This document shows, piece by piece, positions 15,961 through 31,399 of a DNA stretch of 64,000 bases. The stretch spans positions 124,001 through 188,000 of the forward strand of contig JAQSEB010000167.1 of the NCBI GenBank assembly GCA_030063045.1, read 5' to 3'. The first letter of the stretch is position 1, and the number at the start of each line of letters is the position of its first letter. The stretch is from Pratylenchus scribneri (taxonomy: Eukaryota > Nematoda > Chromadorea > Rhabditida > Pratylenchidae). The position numbers and the translations under genes were made by a program. The notes beneath the pieces were generated by a model. That model searched no databases. It was not told the DNA's origin and saw nothing but the letters and a program-made list of their open reading frames with translations.

Positions 15961-16989
15961 AAACAGACCTGGGGAATAATTAGAAAAAAATATTTATTAT
16001 GAATTTAAGCATTTTTATTGTCATAGCTATGAGAAAAATATAAAGTTGTATGCAAATATCAATTGAATTTTTTAAGCCCTAAATATAATGCAAAAATACA
16101 ATCATATTAATGGAATATAATGAAAAACAGACCTGGGGAATAATTAGAAAGAAATATTTATTATGAATTTAAGCATTTTTATTATCATAGCTATGAGAAA
16201 AATATAAAGTTGTATGCAAATATCAATTGAATTTTTTAAGCCCTAAATATAATGCAAAAATCCATCCTTCCAATGGAATTTAATGAAAAACAGACCTGGG
16301 GAATAATTAGAATGAAATAATTATTATGAATTTAAGCATTTTTATTGTCATAGCTATGAGAAAAATATAAAGTTGTATGCAAATTAGAATTGAATTTTTT
16401 AAGCCCTAAATATAATGCAAAAATACAATCATATTAATGGAATATAATGAAAAACAGACCTGGGGAATAATTAGAAAGAAATATTTATTATGAATTTAAG
16501 CATTTTTATTATCATAGCTATGAGAAAAATATAAAGTTGTATGCAAATATCAATTGAATTTTTTAAGCCCTAAATATAATGCAAAAATCCATCCTTCCAA
16601 TGGAATTTAATGAAAAACAGACCTGGGGAATAATTAGAAAGAAATATTTATTATGAATTTAAGCATTTTTATTGTCATAGCTATGAGAAAAATATAAAGT
16701 TGTATGCAAATTAGAATTGAATTTTTTAAGCCCTAAATATAATGCAAATCCTTTCAATGGAATTTAATGAAAAACAGACCTGGGGAATAATTAGAATGAA
16801 ATAATTATTATGAATTTAAGCATTTTTATTGTCATAGCTATGAGAAAAATATAAAGTTGTATGCAAATTAGAATTGAATTTTTTAAGCCCTAAATATAAT
16901 GCAAAAATAAAATCTTTTCAAGAAAATTTAATGAAAAACAGCCCTGGGGAATAATTAGAATGAAATAATTATTATGAATTTAAGCATTT

Positions 16990-19900
16990 TTATTGTCATA
17001 GCTATGAGAAAAATATAAAGTTGCATGCAAATTAGAATTGAATTTTTTAAGCCCTAAATATAATGCAAATCCTTTCAATGGAATTTAATGAAAAACAGAC
17101 CTGGGGAATAATTAGAATGAAATAATTATTATGAATTTAAGCATTTTTATTGTCATAGCTATGAGAAAAATATAAAGTTGTATGCAAATTAGAATTGAAT
17201 TTTTTAAGCCCTAAATATAATGCAAAAATAAAATCTTTTCAAGAAAATTTAATGAAAAACAGCCCTGGGGAATAATTAGAATGAAATAATTATTATGAAT
17301 TTAAGCATTTTTATTGTCATAGCTATGAGAAAAATATAAAGTTGTATGCAAATTAGAATTGAATTTTTTAAGCCCTAAATATAATGCAAAAATACAATCA
17401 TATTAATGGAATATAATGAAAAACAGACCTGGGGAATAATTAGAAAGAAATATTTATTATGAATTTAAGCATTTTTATTATCATAGCTATGAGAAAAATA
17501 TAAAGTTGTATGCAAATATCAATTGAATTTTTTAAGCCCTAAATATAATGCAAAAATCCATCCTTCCAATGGAATTTAATGAAAAACAGACCTGGGGAAT
17601 AATTAGAATGAAATAATTATTATGAATTTAAGCATTTTTATTGTCATAGCTATGAGAAAAATATAAAGTTGTATGCAAATTAGAATTGAATTTTTTAAGC
17701 CCTAAATATAATGCAAATCCTTTCAATGGAATTTAATGAAAAACAGACCTGGGGAATAATTAGAATGAAATAATTATTATGAATTTAAGCATTTTTATTG
17801 TCATAGCTATGAGAAAAATATAAAGTTGTATGCAAATTAGAATTGAATTTTTTAAGCCCTAAATATAATGCAAAAATAAAATCTTTTCAAGAAAATTTAA
17901 TGAAAAACAGCCCTGGGGAATAATTAGAATGAAATAATTATTATGAATTTAAGCATTTTTATTGTCATAGCTATGAGAAAAATATAAAGTTGCATGCAAA
18001 TTAGAATTGAATTTTTTAAGCCCTAAATATAATGCAAATCCTTTCAATGGAATTTAATGAAAAACAGACCTGGGGAATAATTAGAATGAAATAATTATTA
18101 TGAATTTAAGCATTTTTATTGTCATAGCTATGAGAAAAATATAAAGTTGTATGCAAATTAGAATTGAATTTTTTAAGCCCTAAATATAATGCAAAAATAA
18201 AATCTTTTCAAGAAAATTTAATGAAAAACAGCCCTGGGGAATAATTAGAATGAAATAATTATTATGAATTTAAGCATTTTTATTGTCATAGCTATGAGAA
18301 AAATATAAAGTTGTATGCAAATTAGAATTGAATTTTTTAAGCCCTAAATATAATGCAAAAATAAAATCTTTTCAAGAAAATTTAATGAAAAACAGCCCTG
18401 GGGAAAAATTAGAAAGAAATATTTATTATGAATTTAAGCATTTTTATTATCATAGCTATGAGAAAAATATAAAGTTGTATGCAAATTAGAATTGAATTTT
18501 TTAAGCCCTAAATATAATGCAAAAATACAATCATATTAATGGAATATAATGAAAAACAGACCTGGGGAATAATTAGAAAGAAATATTTATTATGAATTTA
18601 AGCATTTTTATTATCATAGCTATGAGAAAAATATAAAGTTGTATGCAAATATCAATTGAATTTTTTAAGCCCTAAATATAATGCAAAAATCCATCCTTCC
18701 AATGGAATTTAATGAAAAACAGACCTGGGGAATAATTAGAATGAAATAATTATTATGAATTTAAGCATTTTTATTGTCATAGCTATGAGAAAAATATAAA
18801 GTTGTATGCAAATTAGAATTGAATTTTTTAAGCCCTAAATATAATGCAAATCCTTTCAATGGAATTTAATGAAAAACAGACCTGGGGAATAATTAGAATG
18901 AAATAATTATTATGAATTTAAGCATTTTTATTGTCATAGCTATGAGAAAAATATAAAGTTGTATGCAAATTAGAATTGAATTTTTTAAGCCCTAAATATA
19001 ATGCAAAAATAAAATCTTTTCAAGAAAATTTAATGAAAAACAGCCCTGGGGAATAATTAGAATGAAATAATTATTATGAATTTAAGCATTTTTATTGTCA
19101 TAGCTATGAGAAAAATATAAAGTTGTATGCAAATTAGAATTGAATTTTTTAAGCCCTAAATATAATGCAAAAATAAAATCTTTTCAAGAAAATTTAATGA
19201 AAAACAGCCCTGGGAAATAATTAGAATGAAATAATTATTATGAATTTAAGCATTTTTATTGTCATAGCTATGAGAAAAATATAAAGTTGTATGCAAATTA
19301 GAATTGAATTTTTTAAGCCCTAAATATAATGCAAAAATAAAATCTTTTCAAGAAAATTTAATGAAAAACAGCCCTGGGGAAAAATTAGAAAGAAATATTT
19401 ATTATGAATTTAAGCATTTTTATTATCATAGCTATGAGAAAAATATAAAGTTGTATGCAAATTAGAATTGAATTTTTTAAGCCCTAAATATAATGCAAAA
19501 ATACAATCATATTAATGGAATATAATGAAAAACAGACCTGGGGAATAATTAGAAAGAAATATTTATTATGAATTTAAGCATTTTTATTATCATAGCTATG
19601 AGAAAAATATAAAGTTGTATGCAAATATCAATTGAATTTTTTAAGCCCTAAATATAATGCAAAAATCCATCCTTCCAATGGAATTTAATGAAAAACAGAC
19701 CTGGGGAATAATTAGAATGAAATAATTATTATGAATTTAAGCATTTTTATTGTCATAGCTATGAGAAAAATATAAAGTTGTATGCAAATTAGAATTCAAT
19801 TTTTTAAGCCCTAAATATAATGCAAATCCTTTCAATGGAATTTAATGAAAAACAGACCTGGGGAATAATTAGAATGAAATAATTATTATGAATTTAAGCA

Positions 19901-21500
19901 TTTTTATTGTCATAGCTATGAGAAAAATATAAAGTTGTATGCAAATTAGAATTGAATTTTTTAAGCCCTAAATATAATGCAAAAATAAAATCTTTTCAAG
20001 AAAATTTAATGAAAAACAGCCCTGGGGAATAATTAGAATGAAATAATTATTATGAATTTAAGCATTTTTATTGTCATAGCTATGAGAAAAATATAAAGTT
20101 GCATGCAAATTAGAATTGAATTTTTTAAGCCCTAAATATAATGCAAATCCTTTCAATGGAATTTAATGAAAAACAGACCTGGGGAATAATTAGAATGAAA
20201 TAATTATTATGAATTTAAGCATTTTTATTGTCATAGCTATGAGAAAAATATAAAGTTGTATGCAAATTAGAATTGAATTTTTTAAGCCCTAAATATAATG
20301 CAAAAATAAAATCTTTTCAAGAAAATTTAATGAAAAACAGCCCTGGGGAATAATTAGAATGAAATAATTATTATGAATTTAAGCATTTTTATTGTCATAG
20401 CTATGAGAAAAATATAAAGTTGTATGCAAATTAGAATTGAATTTTTTAAGCCCTAAATATAATGCAAAAATAAAATCTTTTCAAGAAAATTTAATGAAAA
20501 ACAGCCCTGGGGAAAAATTAGAAAGAAATATTTATTATGAATTTAAGCATTTTTATTATCATAGCTATGAGAAAAATATAAAGTTGTATGCAAATTAGAA
20601 TTGAATTTTTTAAGCCCTAAATATAATGCAAAAATACAATCATATTAATGGAATATAATGAAAAACAGACCTGGGGAATAATTAGAAAGAAATATTTATT
20701 ATGAATTTAAGCATTTTTATTATCATAGCTATGAGAAAAATATAAAGTTGTATGCAAATATCAATTGAATTTTTTAAGCCCTAAATATAATGCAAAAATC
20801 CATCCTTCCAATGGAATTTAATGAAAAACAGACCTGGGGAATAATTAGAATGAAATAATTATTATGAATTTAAGCATTTTTATTGTCATAGCTATGAGAA
20901 AAATATAAAGTTGTATGCAAATTAGAATTGAATTTTTTAAGCCCTAAATATAATGCAAATCCTTTCAATGGAATTTAATGAAAAACAGACCTGGGGAATA
21001 ATTAGAATGAAATAATTATTATGAATTTAAGCATTTTTATTGTCATAGCTATGAGAAAAATATAAAGTTGTATGCAAATTAGAATTGAATTTTTTAAGCC
21101 CTAAATATAATGCAAAAATAAAATCTTTTCAAGAAAATTTAATGAAAAACAGCCCTGGGGAATAATTAGAATGAAATAATTATTATGAATTTAAGCATTT
21201 TTATTGTCATAGCTATGAGAAAAATATAAAGTTGTATGCAAATTAGAATTGAATTTTTTAAGCCCTAAATATAATGCAAAAATAAAATCTTTTCAAGAAA
21301 ATTTAATGAAAAACAGCCCTGGGAAATAATTAGAATGAAATAATTATTATGAATTTAAGCATTTTTATTGTCATAGCTATGAGAAAAATATAAAGTTGTA
21401 TGCAAATTAGAATTGAATTTTTTAAGCCCTAAATATAATGCAAAAATAAAATCTTTTCAAGAAAATTTAATGAAAAACAGCCCTGGGGAAAAATTAGAAA
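16990..21500. repeat. Satellite higher-order repeat, 2,109 bp superperiod
   Basis: Three independent marker variants repeat at the same 2,109-base offset: ttgcatgcaa at 17990 and 20099, the unit with ggggaaaaatt at 18400 and 20509, and tgggaaataa at 19211 and 21320. A further ttgcatgcaa at 17021, 969 bases before the 17990 copy, points to a smaller nested duplication. The matched stretch is about 17,990-19,400 against 20,099-21,500. Confidence 0.85.
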
Positions 21501-24500
21501 GAAATATTTATTATGAATTTAAGCATTTTTATTGTCATAGCTATGAGAAAAATATAAAGTTGTATGCAAATATCAATTGAATTTTTTAAGCCCTAAATAT
21601 AATGCAAAAATACAATCTTTTCAAGAAAATTTAATGAAAAACAGACCTGGGGAATAATTAGAAAGAAATATTTATTATGAATTTAAGCATTTTTATTGTC
21701 ATAGCTATGAGAAAAATATAAAGTTGTATGCAAATTAGAATTGAATTTTTTAAGCCCGAAAATATTATGCAAAAATACAATTCTTTCAATGGAATTTAAT
21801 GAAAAACAGCCCTGGGAAATAATTAGAAAGAAATAATTATTATGAATTTAAACATTTTTATTGTCATAGCAATGAGAAAAATATAAAGTTGTATGCAAAT
21901 ATCAATTGAATTTTTTAAGCCCTAAATATAATGCAAAAATAAAATCTTTTCAAGAAAATTTAATGAAAAACAGCCCTGGGGAATAATTAGAATGAAATAA
22001 TTATTATGAATTTAAGCATTTTTATTGTCATAGCTATGAGAAAAATATAAAGTTGTATGCAAATATCAATTGAATTTTTTAAGCCCTAAATATAATGCAA
22101 AAATACAATCTTTTCAAGAAAATTTAATGAAAAACAGACCTGGGGAATAATTAGAAAGAAATAATTATTATGAATTTAAGCATTTTTATTGTCATAGCTA
22201 TGAGAAAAATATAAAGTTGTATGCAAATTAGAATTGAATTTTTTAAGCCCTAAATATAATGCAAAAATAAAATCTTTTCAAGAAAATTTAATGAAAAACA
22301 GCCCTGGGGAATAATTAGAATGAAATAATTATTATGAATTTAAGCATTTTTATTGTCATAGCTATGAGAAAAATATAAAGTTGTATGCAAATTAGAATTG
22401 AATTTTTTAAGCCCTAAATATAATGCAAAAATAAAATCTTTTCAAGAAAATTTAATGAAAAAAAGCCCTGGGAAATAATTAGAATGAAATAATTATTATG
22501 AATTTAAGCATTTTTATTGTCATAGCTATGAGAAAAATATAAAGTTGTATGCAAATTAGAATTGAATTTTTTAAGCCCTAAATATAATGCAAAAATAAAA
22601 TCTTTTCAAGAAAATTTAATGAAAAACAGCCCTGGGGAAAAATTAGAAAGAAATATTTATTATGAATTTAAGCATTTTTATTGTCATAGCTATGAGAAAA
22701 ATATAAAGTTGTATGCAAATATCAATTGAATTTTTTAAGCCCTAAATATAATGCAAAAATACAATCTTTTCAAGAAAATTTAATGAAAAACAGACCTGGG
22801 GAATAATTAGAAAGAAATATTTATTATGAATTTAAGCATTTTTATTGTCATAGCTATGAGAAAAATATAAAGTTGTATGCAAATTAGAATTGAATTTTTT
22901 AAGCCCGAAAATATTATGCAAAAATACAATTCTTTCAATGGAATTTAATGAAAAACAGCCCTGGGAAATAATTAGAAAGAAATAATTATTATGAATTTAA
23001 ACATTTTTATTGTCATAGCAATGAGAAAAATATAAAGTTGTATGCAAATATCAATTGAATTTTTTAAAAATACAATCCTTTCAATGGAATTTAATGAAAA
23101 ACAGCCCTAGGAAATAATTAGAAAGAAATAATTATTATGAATTTAAGCATTTTTATTGTCATAGCTATGAGAAAAATATAAAGTTGTATGCAAATTAGAA
23201 TTGAATTTTTTAGGCCATAAATATAATGCAAAAATACAATCATATTAATGGAATTTAATGAAAAACAGACCTGGGGAATAATTAGAAAGAAATATTTATT
23301 ATGAATTTAAGCATTTTTATTATCATAGCTATGAGAAAAATATAAAGTTGTATGCAAATTAGAATTGAATTTTTTAGGCCATAAATATAATGCAAAAATA
23401 CAATCATATTAATGGAATTTAATGAAAAACAGACCTGGGGAATAATTAGAAAGAAATATTTATTATGAATTTAAGCATTTTTATTGTCATAGCTATGAGA
23501 AAAATATAAAGTTGTATGCAAATTAGAATTGAATTTTTTAAGCCCTAAATATAATGCAAAAATACAATCATATTAATGGAATTTAATGAAAAACAGACCT
23601 GGGGAATAATTAGAAAGAAATATTTATTATGAATTTAAGCATTTTTATTGTCATAGCTATGAGAAAAATATAAAGTTGTATGCAAATTAGAATTGAATTT
23701 TTTAAGCCCTAAATATAATGCAAAAATCCATCCTTTCAATGGAATTTAATGAAAAACAGACCTGGGGAATAATTAGAAAGAAATATTTATTATAAATCTA
23801 AGCATTTTTATTGTCATAGCTATGAGAAAAATATAAAGTTGTATGCAAATTAGAATTGAATTTTTTAAGCCCTAAATATAATGCAAAAATACAATCATAT
23901 TAATGGAATTTAATGAAAAACAGACCTGGGGAATAATTAGAAAGAAATATTTATTATGAATTTAAGCATTTTTATTGTCATAGCTATGATAAAAATATAA
24001 AGTTGTATGCAAATTAGAATTGAATTTTTTAAACCCTAAATATAATGCAAAAATACAATCCATTCAATGGAATTTAATGAAAAACAGACCTGGGGAATAA
24101 TTAGAAAGAAATATTTATTATGAATTTAAGCATTTTTATTGTCATAGCTATTAGAAAAATATAAAGTTGTATGCAAATTAGAATTGAATTTTTTAAGCCC
24201 TAAATATAATGCAAAAATCCATCCTTTCAATGGAATTTAATGAAAAACAGACCTGGGGAATAATTAGAAAGAAATATTTATTATAAATCTAAGCATTTTT
24301 ATTGTCATAGCTATGAGAAAAATATAAAGTTGTATGCAAATTAGAATTGAATTTTTTAAACCCTAAATATAATGCAAAAATCCAATCCATTCAATGGAAT
24401 TTAATGAAAAACCACCCTGGGGAATAATTAGAAAGAAATAATTATTATGAATTTAAGCATTTTTATTGTCATAGCTATGAGAAAAATATAAAGTTGTATG

Positions 24501-27500
24501 CAAATTAGAATTGAATTTTTTAAGCCATAAATTTAATACAAAAATACAATCTTTTCAAGGGAATTTAATAAAAAACAGCCCTGGAGAATAATTAGAAAGA
24601 AATATGTATTATGAATTTAAGCATTTTTATTGTCATAGCTATGAGAAAAATATAAAGTTTAAAGTTGTATGCAAATTAGAATTGAATTTTTTAAGCCCTA
24701 AATATAATGCAAAAATACAATCATGTCAAAGGAATTTAATGAAAAACAGACCTGGGGAATAATTAGAAAGAAATATTTATTATAAATCTAAGCATTTTTA
24801 TTGTCAAAGCTATGAGAAAAATATAAAGTTTAAAGTTGTATGCAAATTAGAATTGAATTTTTTAAGCCCTAAATATAATGCAAAAATCCATCCTTTCAAT
24901 GGAATTTAATGAAAAACAGACCTGGGGAATAATTAGAAAGAAATATTTATTATAAATCTAAGCATTTTTATTGTCAAAGCTATGAGAAAAATATAAAGTT
25001 TAAAGTTGTATGCAAATTAGAATTGAATTTTTTAAGCCCTAAATATAATGCAAAAATACAATCATGTCAAAGGAATTTAATGAAAAACCGCCCTGGGGAA
25101 TCACTAGAAAGAAGTATTTATAATGAATTTAAGCATTTTTATTGTCATAGCTATGAGAAAAATATAAAGTTGTTTGCAAATTAGAATTGAATTTTTTAAG
25201 CCATAAATTTAATACAAAAATACAATCTTTTCAAGGGAATTTAATAAAAAACAGCCCTGGAGAATAATTAGAAAGAAATATGTATTATGAATTTAAGCAT
25301 TTTTATTGTCATAGCTCTATGAAAAATATAAAGTTGTATGAAAATTAGAATTGAATTTTTTTAAGCCTTAAATATAATGCAAAAATCCAATCCTTTCATT
25401 GGAATTTAATGAAAAACAGACCTGGGGAATAATATAATTAGAAAGAAATATTTATTATGAATTTAAGCATTTTTATTGTCATAGCGCTATGAAAAATATA
25501 AAGTTGTATGAAAATTAGAATTGAATTTTTTTAAGCCTTAAATATAATGCAAAAATCCAATCCTTTCATTGGAATTTAATGAAAAACAGACCTGGGGAAT
25601 AATTATAAAGAAATATTTATTATGAATTTAAGCATTTTTATTGTCATAGCTATGAGAAAAATATAAAGTTGTTTGCAAATTAGAATTGAATTTTTTAAGC
25701 CATAAATTTAATACAAAAATACAATCTTTTCAAGGGAATTTAATAAAAAACAGCCCTGGAGAATAATTAGAAAGAAGTATGTATTATGAATTTAAGCATT
25801 TTTATTGTCATAGCTATGAGAAAAATATAAAGTTGTATGCAAATTAGAATAGAATTTTTTAAGCCCTAAATATAATGCAAATATACAATACTTTAAATGG
25901 AATTTAATGAAAAACAGACCTGGGGAATAATTAGAAAGAAATATTTATTATGAATTTAAGCATTTTTATTGTCATAGCTATGAGAAAAATCTAAAGTTGT
26001 ATGCAAATTAGAATTGAATTTTTTAAGCCATAAATTTAATACAAAAATACAATCTTTTCAAGGGAATTTAATGAAAAACAGACCTGGGGAATAATTAGAA
26101 AGAAATATTTATTATGAATTTAAGCATTTTTATTGTCATAGCTATGAGAAAAATATAAAGTTGTATGCAAATTAGAATAGAATTTTTTAAGCCCTAAATA
26201 TAATGCAAATATACAATACTTTAAATGGAATTTAATGAAAAACAGATCTGGGGAATAATTAGAAAGAAATATTTATTATGAATTTAAGCATTTTTATTGT
26301 CATAGCTATGAGAAAAATATAAAGTTGTATGCAAATTAGTGAATTTTTTAAGCCCTAAATATAATGCAAATATACAATCTTTTCAATGGAATTTAATGAA
26401 AAACAGACCTGGGGAATAATTAGAAAGAAATATTTATTATGAATTTAAGCATTTTTATTTTAATATTTTGTTGAAAAATATAAAGTTGTATGCAAATTAG
26501 AATAGAATTTTTTAAGCCCTAAATATAATGCAAATATACAATCCTTTCAATGGAATTTAATTAAAAAACAGACCTGGGTAATAATTAGAAAGAAATATTT
26601 ATTATGAATTTAAGCATTTTTATTGTCATAGCTATGAGAAAAATATAAAGTTGTATGCAAAATGGAATAAATTTTTTAAGCCATAAATATAATGCAAAAA
26701 TACAATCTTTTCAATGGAATTTAATGAAAAACAGACCTGGGGAATAATTAGAAAGAAATATTTATTATGAATTTAAGCATTTTTATTGTCATAGCTATGA
26801 TAAAAATATAAAGTTGTATGCAAATTAGAATTGAATTTTTTAAGCCATAAATATAATGCAAAAATACAATCCTTTCAATGGAATTTAATGAAAAACAGAC
26901 CTGGGGAATAATTAGAAAGAAATATTTATTATGAATTTAAGCATTTTTATTGTCATAGCTATGAGAAAAATATAAAGTTGTATGCAAATTAGAATAGAAT
27001 TTTTTAAGCCCTAAATATAATGCAAATATAAAATCCTTTCAATGGAATTTAATTAAAAAACAGACCTGGGTAATAATTAGAAAGAAATATTTATTATGAA
27101 TTTAAGCATTTATATTGTCATAGCTATGAGTAAAATATAAAGTTGTATGCAAATTAGAATAGAATTTTTTAAGCCCTAAATATAATGCAAAAATCCAATC
27201 CTTTCAATGGAATTTAATTAAAAAACAGACCTGGGGAATAATTAGAAAGAAATATTTATTATGAATTTAAGCATTTTTATTGTCATAGCTATGAGAAAAA
27301 TATAAAGTTGTATGCAAATTAGAATAGAATTTTTTAAGCCCTAAATATAATGCAAATATACAATACTTTAAATGGAATTTAATGAAAAACAGACCTGGGG
27401 AATAATTAGAAAGAAATATTTATTATGAATTTAAGCATTTTTATTGTCATAGCTATGAGAAAAATATAAAGTTGTATGCAAATTAGAATTGAATTTTTTA

Positions 27501-30500
27501 AGCCCTAAATATAATGCAAATATACAATCCTTTCAATGGAATTTAATTAAAAAACAGACCTGGGTAATAATTAGAAAGAAATATTTATTATGAATTTAAG
27601 CATTTTTATTGTCATAGCTATGAGAAAAATATAAAGTTGTATGCAAAATGGAATAAATTTTTTAAGCCATAAATATAATGCAAAAATACAATCTTTTCAA
27701 GGGAATTTAATGAAAAACAGACCTGGGGAATAATTAGAAAGAAATATTTATTATGAATTTAAGCATTTTTATTGTCATAGCTATGAGAAAAATATAAAGT
27801 TGTATGCAAATTAGAATAGAATTTTTTAAGCCTTAAATATAATGCAAAAATCCAATCCTTTCAATGGAATTTAATTAAAAAACAGACCTGGGGAATAATT
27901 AGAAAGAAATATTTATTATGAATTTAAGCATTTTTATTGTCATAGCTATGAGAAAAATATAAAGTTGTATGCAAATTAGAATAGAATTTTTTATTCCCTA
28001 AATATAATGCAAAAATCCAATCCTTTCATTGGAATTTAATGAAAAACAGACCTGGGGAATAATTAGAAAGAAATATTTATTATGAATTTAAGCATTTTTA
28101 TTGTCATAGCTCTATGAAAAATATAAAGTTGTATGAAAATTAGAATTGAATTTTTTTAAGCCTTAAATATAATGCAAAAATCCAATCCTTTCATTGGAAT
28201 TTAATGAAAAACAGACCTGGGGAATAATTAGAAAGAAATATTTATTATGAATTTAAGCATTTTTATTGTCATAGCTCTATGAAAAATATAAAGTTGTATG
28301 AAAATTAGAATTGAATTTTTTTAAGCCTTAAATATAATGCAAAAATCCAATCCTTTCATTGGAATTTAATGAAAAACAGACCTGGGGAATAATTAGAAAG
28401 AAATATTTATTATGAATTTAAGCATTTTAATTGTCATAGCTATGAGAAAAATATAAAGTTGTATGCAAATTAGAATAGAATTTTTTATTCCCTAAATATA
28501 ATGCAAAAATCCAATCCTTTCATTGGAATTTAATGAAAAACAGACCTGGGGAATAATTAGAAAGAAGTATTTATAATGAATTTAAGCATTTTTATTGTCA
28601 TAGCTATGAGAAAAATATAAAGTTGTTTGCAAATTAGAATTGAATTTTTTAAGCCATAAATTTAATACAAAAATACAATCTTTTCAAGGGAATTTAATAA
28701 AAAACAGCCCTGGAGAATAATTAGAAAGAAATATGTATTATGAATTTAAGCATTTTTATTGTCATAGCTATGAGAAAAATATAAAGTTGTTTGCAAATTA
28801 GAATTGAATTTTTTAAGCCATAAATTTAATACAAAAATACAATCTTTTAAATGGAATTTAATGAAAAACAGACCTGGGGAATAATTAGAAAGAAATATTT
28901 ATGAATTTAAGCATTTTTATTGTCATAGCTATGAGAAAAATATAAAGTTATATGCAAATTAGAATTGAATTTTTTAAGCCCTAAATATAATGCAAAAATA
29001 CAATCATGTCAAAGGAATTTAATGAAAAACCGCCCTGGGGAATCACTAGAAAGAAGTATTTATAATGAATTTAAGCATTTTTATTGTCATAGCTATGAGA
29101 AAAATATAAAGTTGTTTGCAAATTAGAATTGAATTTTTTAAGCCATAAACAAAAATACAATCTTTTCAAGGGAATTTAATAAAAAACATCCCTGGAGAAT
29201 AATTAGAAAGAAATATGTATTATGAATTTAAGCATTTTTATTGTCATAGCTCTATGAAAAATATAAAGTTGTATGAAAATTAGAATTGAATTTTTTTAAG
29301 CCTTAAATATAATGCAAAAATCCAATCCTTTCATTGGAATTTAATGAAAAACAGACCTGGGGAATAATTATAAAGAAATATTTATTATGAATTTAAGCAT
29401 TTTTATTGTCATAGCGCTATGAAAAATATAAAGTTGTATGAAAATTAGAATTGAATTTTTTTAAGCCTTAAATATAATGCAAAAATCCAATCCTTTCATT
29501 GGAATTTAATGAAAAACAGACCTGGGGAATAATATAATTAGAAAGAAATATTTATAATGAATTTAAGCATTTTTATTGTCATAGCTATGAGAAAAATATA
29601 AAGTTGTTTGCAAATTAGAATTGAATTTTTTAAGCCCTAAATATAATGCAAAAATACAATCATGTCAAAGGAATTTAATGAAAAACCGCCCTGGGGAATC
29701 ACTAGAAAGAAGTATTTATAATGAATTTAAGCATTTTTATTGTCATAGCTATGAGAAAAATATAAAGTTGTTTGCAAATTAGAATTGAATTTTTTAAGCC
29801 ATAAATTTAATACAAAAATACAATCTTTTCAAGGGAATTTAATAAAAAACAGCCCTGGAGAATAATTAGAAAGAAATATGTATTATGAATTTAAGCATTT
29901 TTATTGTCATAGCTCTATGAAAAATATAAAGTTGTATGAAAATTAGAATTGAATTTTTTTAAGCCTTAAATATAATGCAAAAATCCAATCCTTTCATTGG
30001 AATTTAATGAAAAACAGACCTGGGGAATAATATAATTAGAAAGAAATATTTATTATGAATTTAAGCATTTTTATTGTCATAGCGCTATGAAAAATATAAA
30101 GTTGTATGAAAATTAGAATTGAATTTTTTTAAGCCTTAAATATAATGCAAAAATCCAATCCTTTCATTGGAATTTAATGAAAAACAGACCTGGGGAATAA
30201 TTATAAAGAAATATTTATTATGAATTTAAGCATTTTTATTGTCATAGCTATGAGAAAAATATAAAGTTGTTTGCAAATTAGAATTGAATTTTTTATTCCC
30301 TAAATATAATGCAAAAATCCAATCCTTTCATTGGAATTTAATGAAAAACAGACCTGGGGAATAATTAGAAAGAAATATTTATTATGAATTTAAGCATTTT
30401 TATTGTCATAGCTATGAGAAAAATATAAAGTTGTATGCAAATTAGAATAGAATTTTTTAAGCCTTAAATATAATGCAAAAATCCAATCCTTCAATGGAAT

Positions 30501-31399
30501 TTAATTAAAAAACAGACCTGGGGAATAATTAGAAAGAAATATTTATTATGAATTTAAGCATTTTTATTGTCATAGCTATGAGAAAAATATAAAGTTGTTT
30601 GCAAATTAGAATTGAATTTTTTAAGCCATAAATTTAATACAAAAATACAATCTTTTCAAGGGAATTTAATAAAAAACAGCCCTGGAGAATAATTAGAAAG
30701 AAATATGTATTATGAATTTAAGCATTTTTATTGTCATAGCTCTATGAAAAATATAAAGTTGTATGAAAATTAGAATTGAATTTTTTTAAGCCTTAAATAT
30801 AATGCAAAAATCCAATCCTTTCATTGGAATTTAATGAAAAACAGACCTGGGGAATAATTATAAAGAAATATTTATTATGAATTTAAGCATTTTTATTGTC
30901 ATAGCTAGGAGAAAAATATAAAGTTGTATGCAAATTAGAATAGAATTTTTTAAGCCTTAAATATAATGCAAAAATCCAATCTTTTCAAGGGAATTTAATA
31001 AAAAACAGCCCTGGAGAATAATTAGAAAGAAATATGTATTATGAATTTAAGCATTTTTATTGTCATAGCTCTATGAAAAATATAAAGTTGTATGAAAATT
31101 AGAATTGAATTTTTTTAAGCCTTAAATATAATGCAAAAATCCAATCCTTTCATTGGAATTTAATGAAAAACAGACCTGGGGAATAATATAATTAGAAAGA
31201 AATATTTATTATGAATTTAAGCATTTTTATTGTCATAGCGCTATGAAAAATATAAAGTTGTATGAAAATTAGAATTGAATTTTTTTAAGCCTTAAATATA
31301 ATGCAAAAATCCAATCCTTTCATTGGAATTTAATGAAAAACAGACCTGGGGAATAATTATAAAGAAATATTTATTATGAATTTAAGCATTTTTATTGTC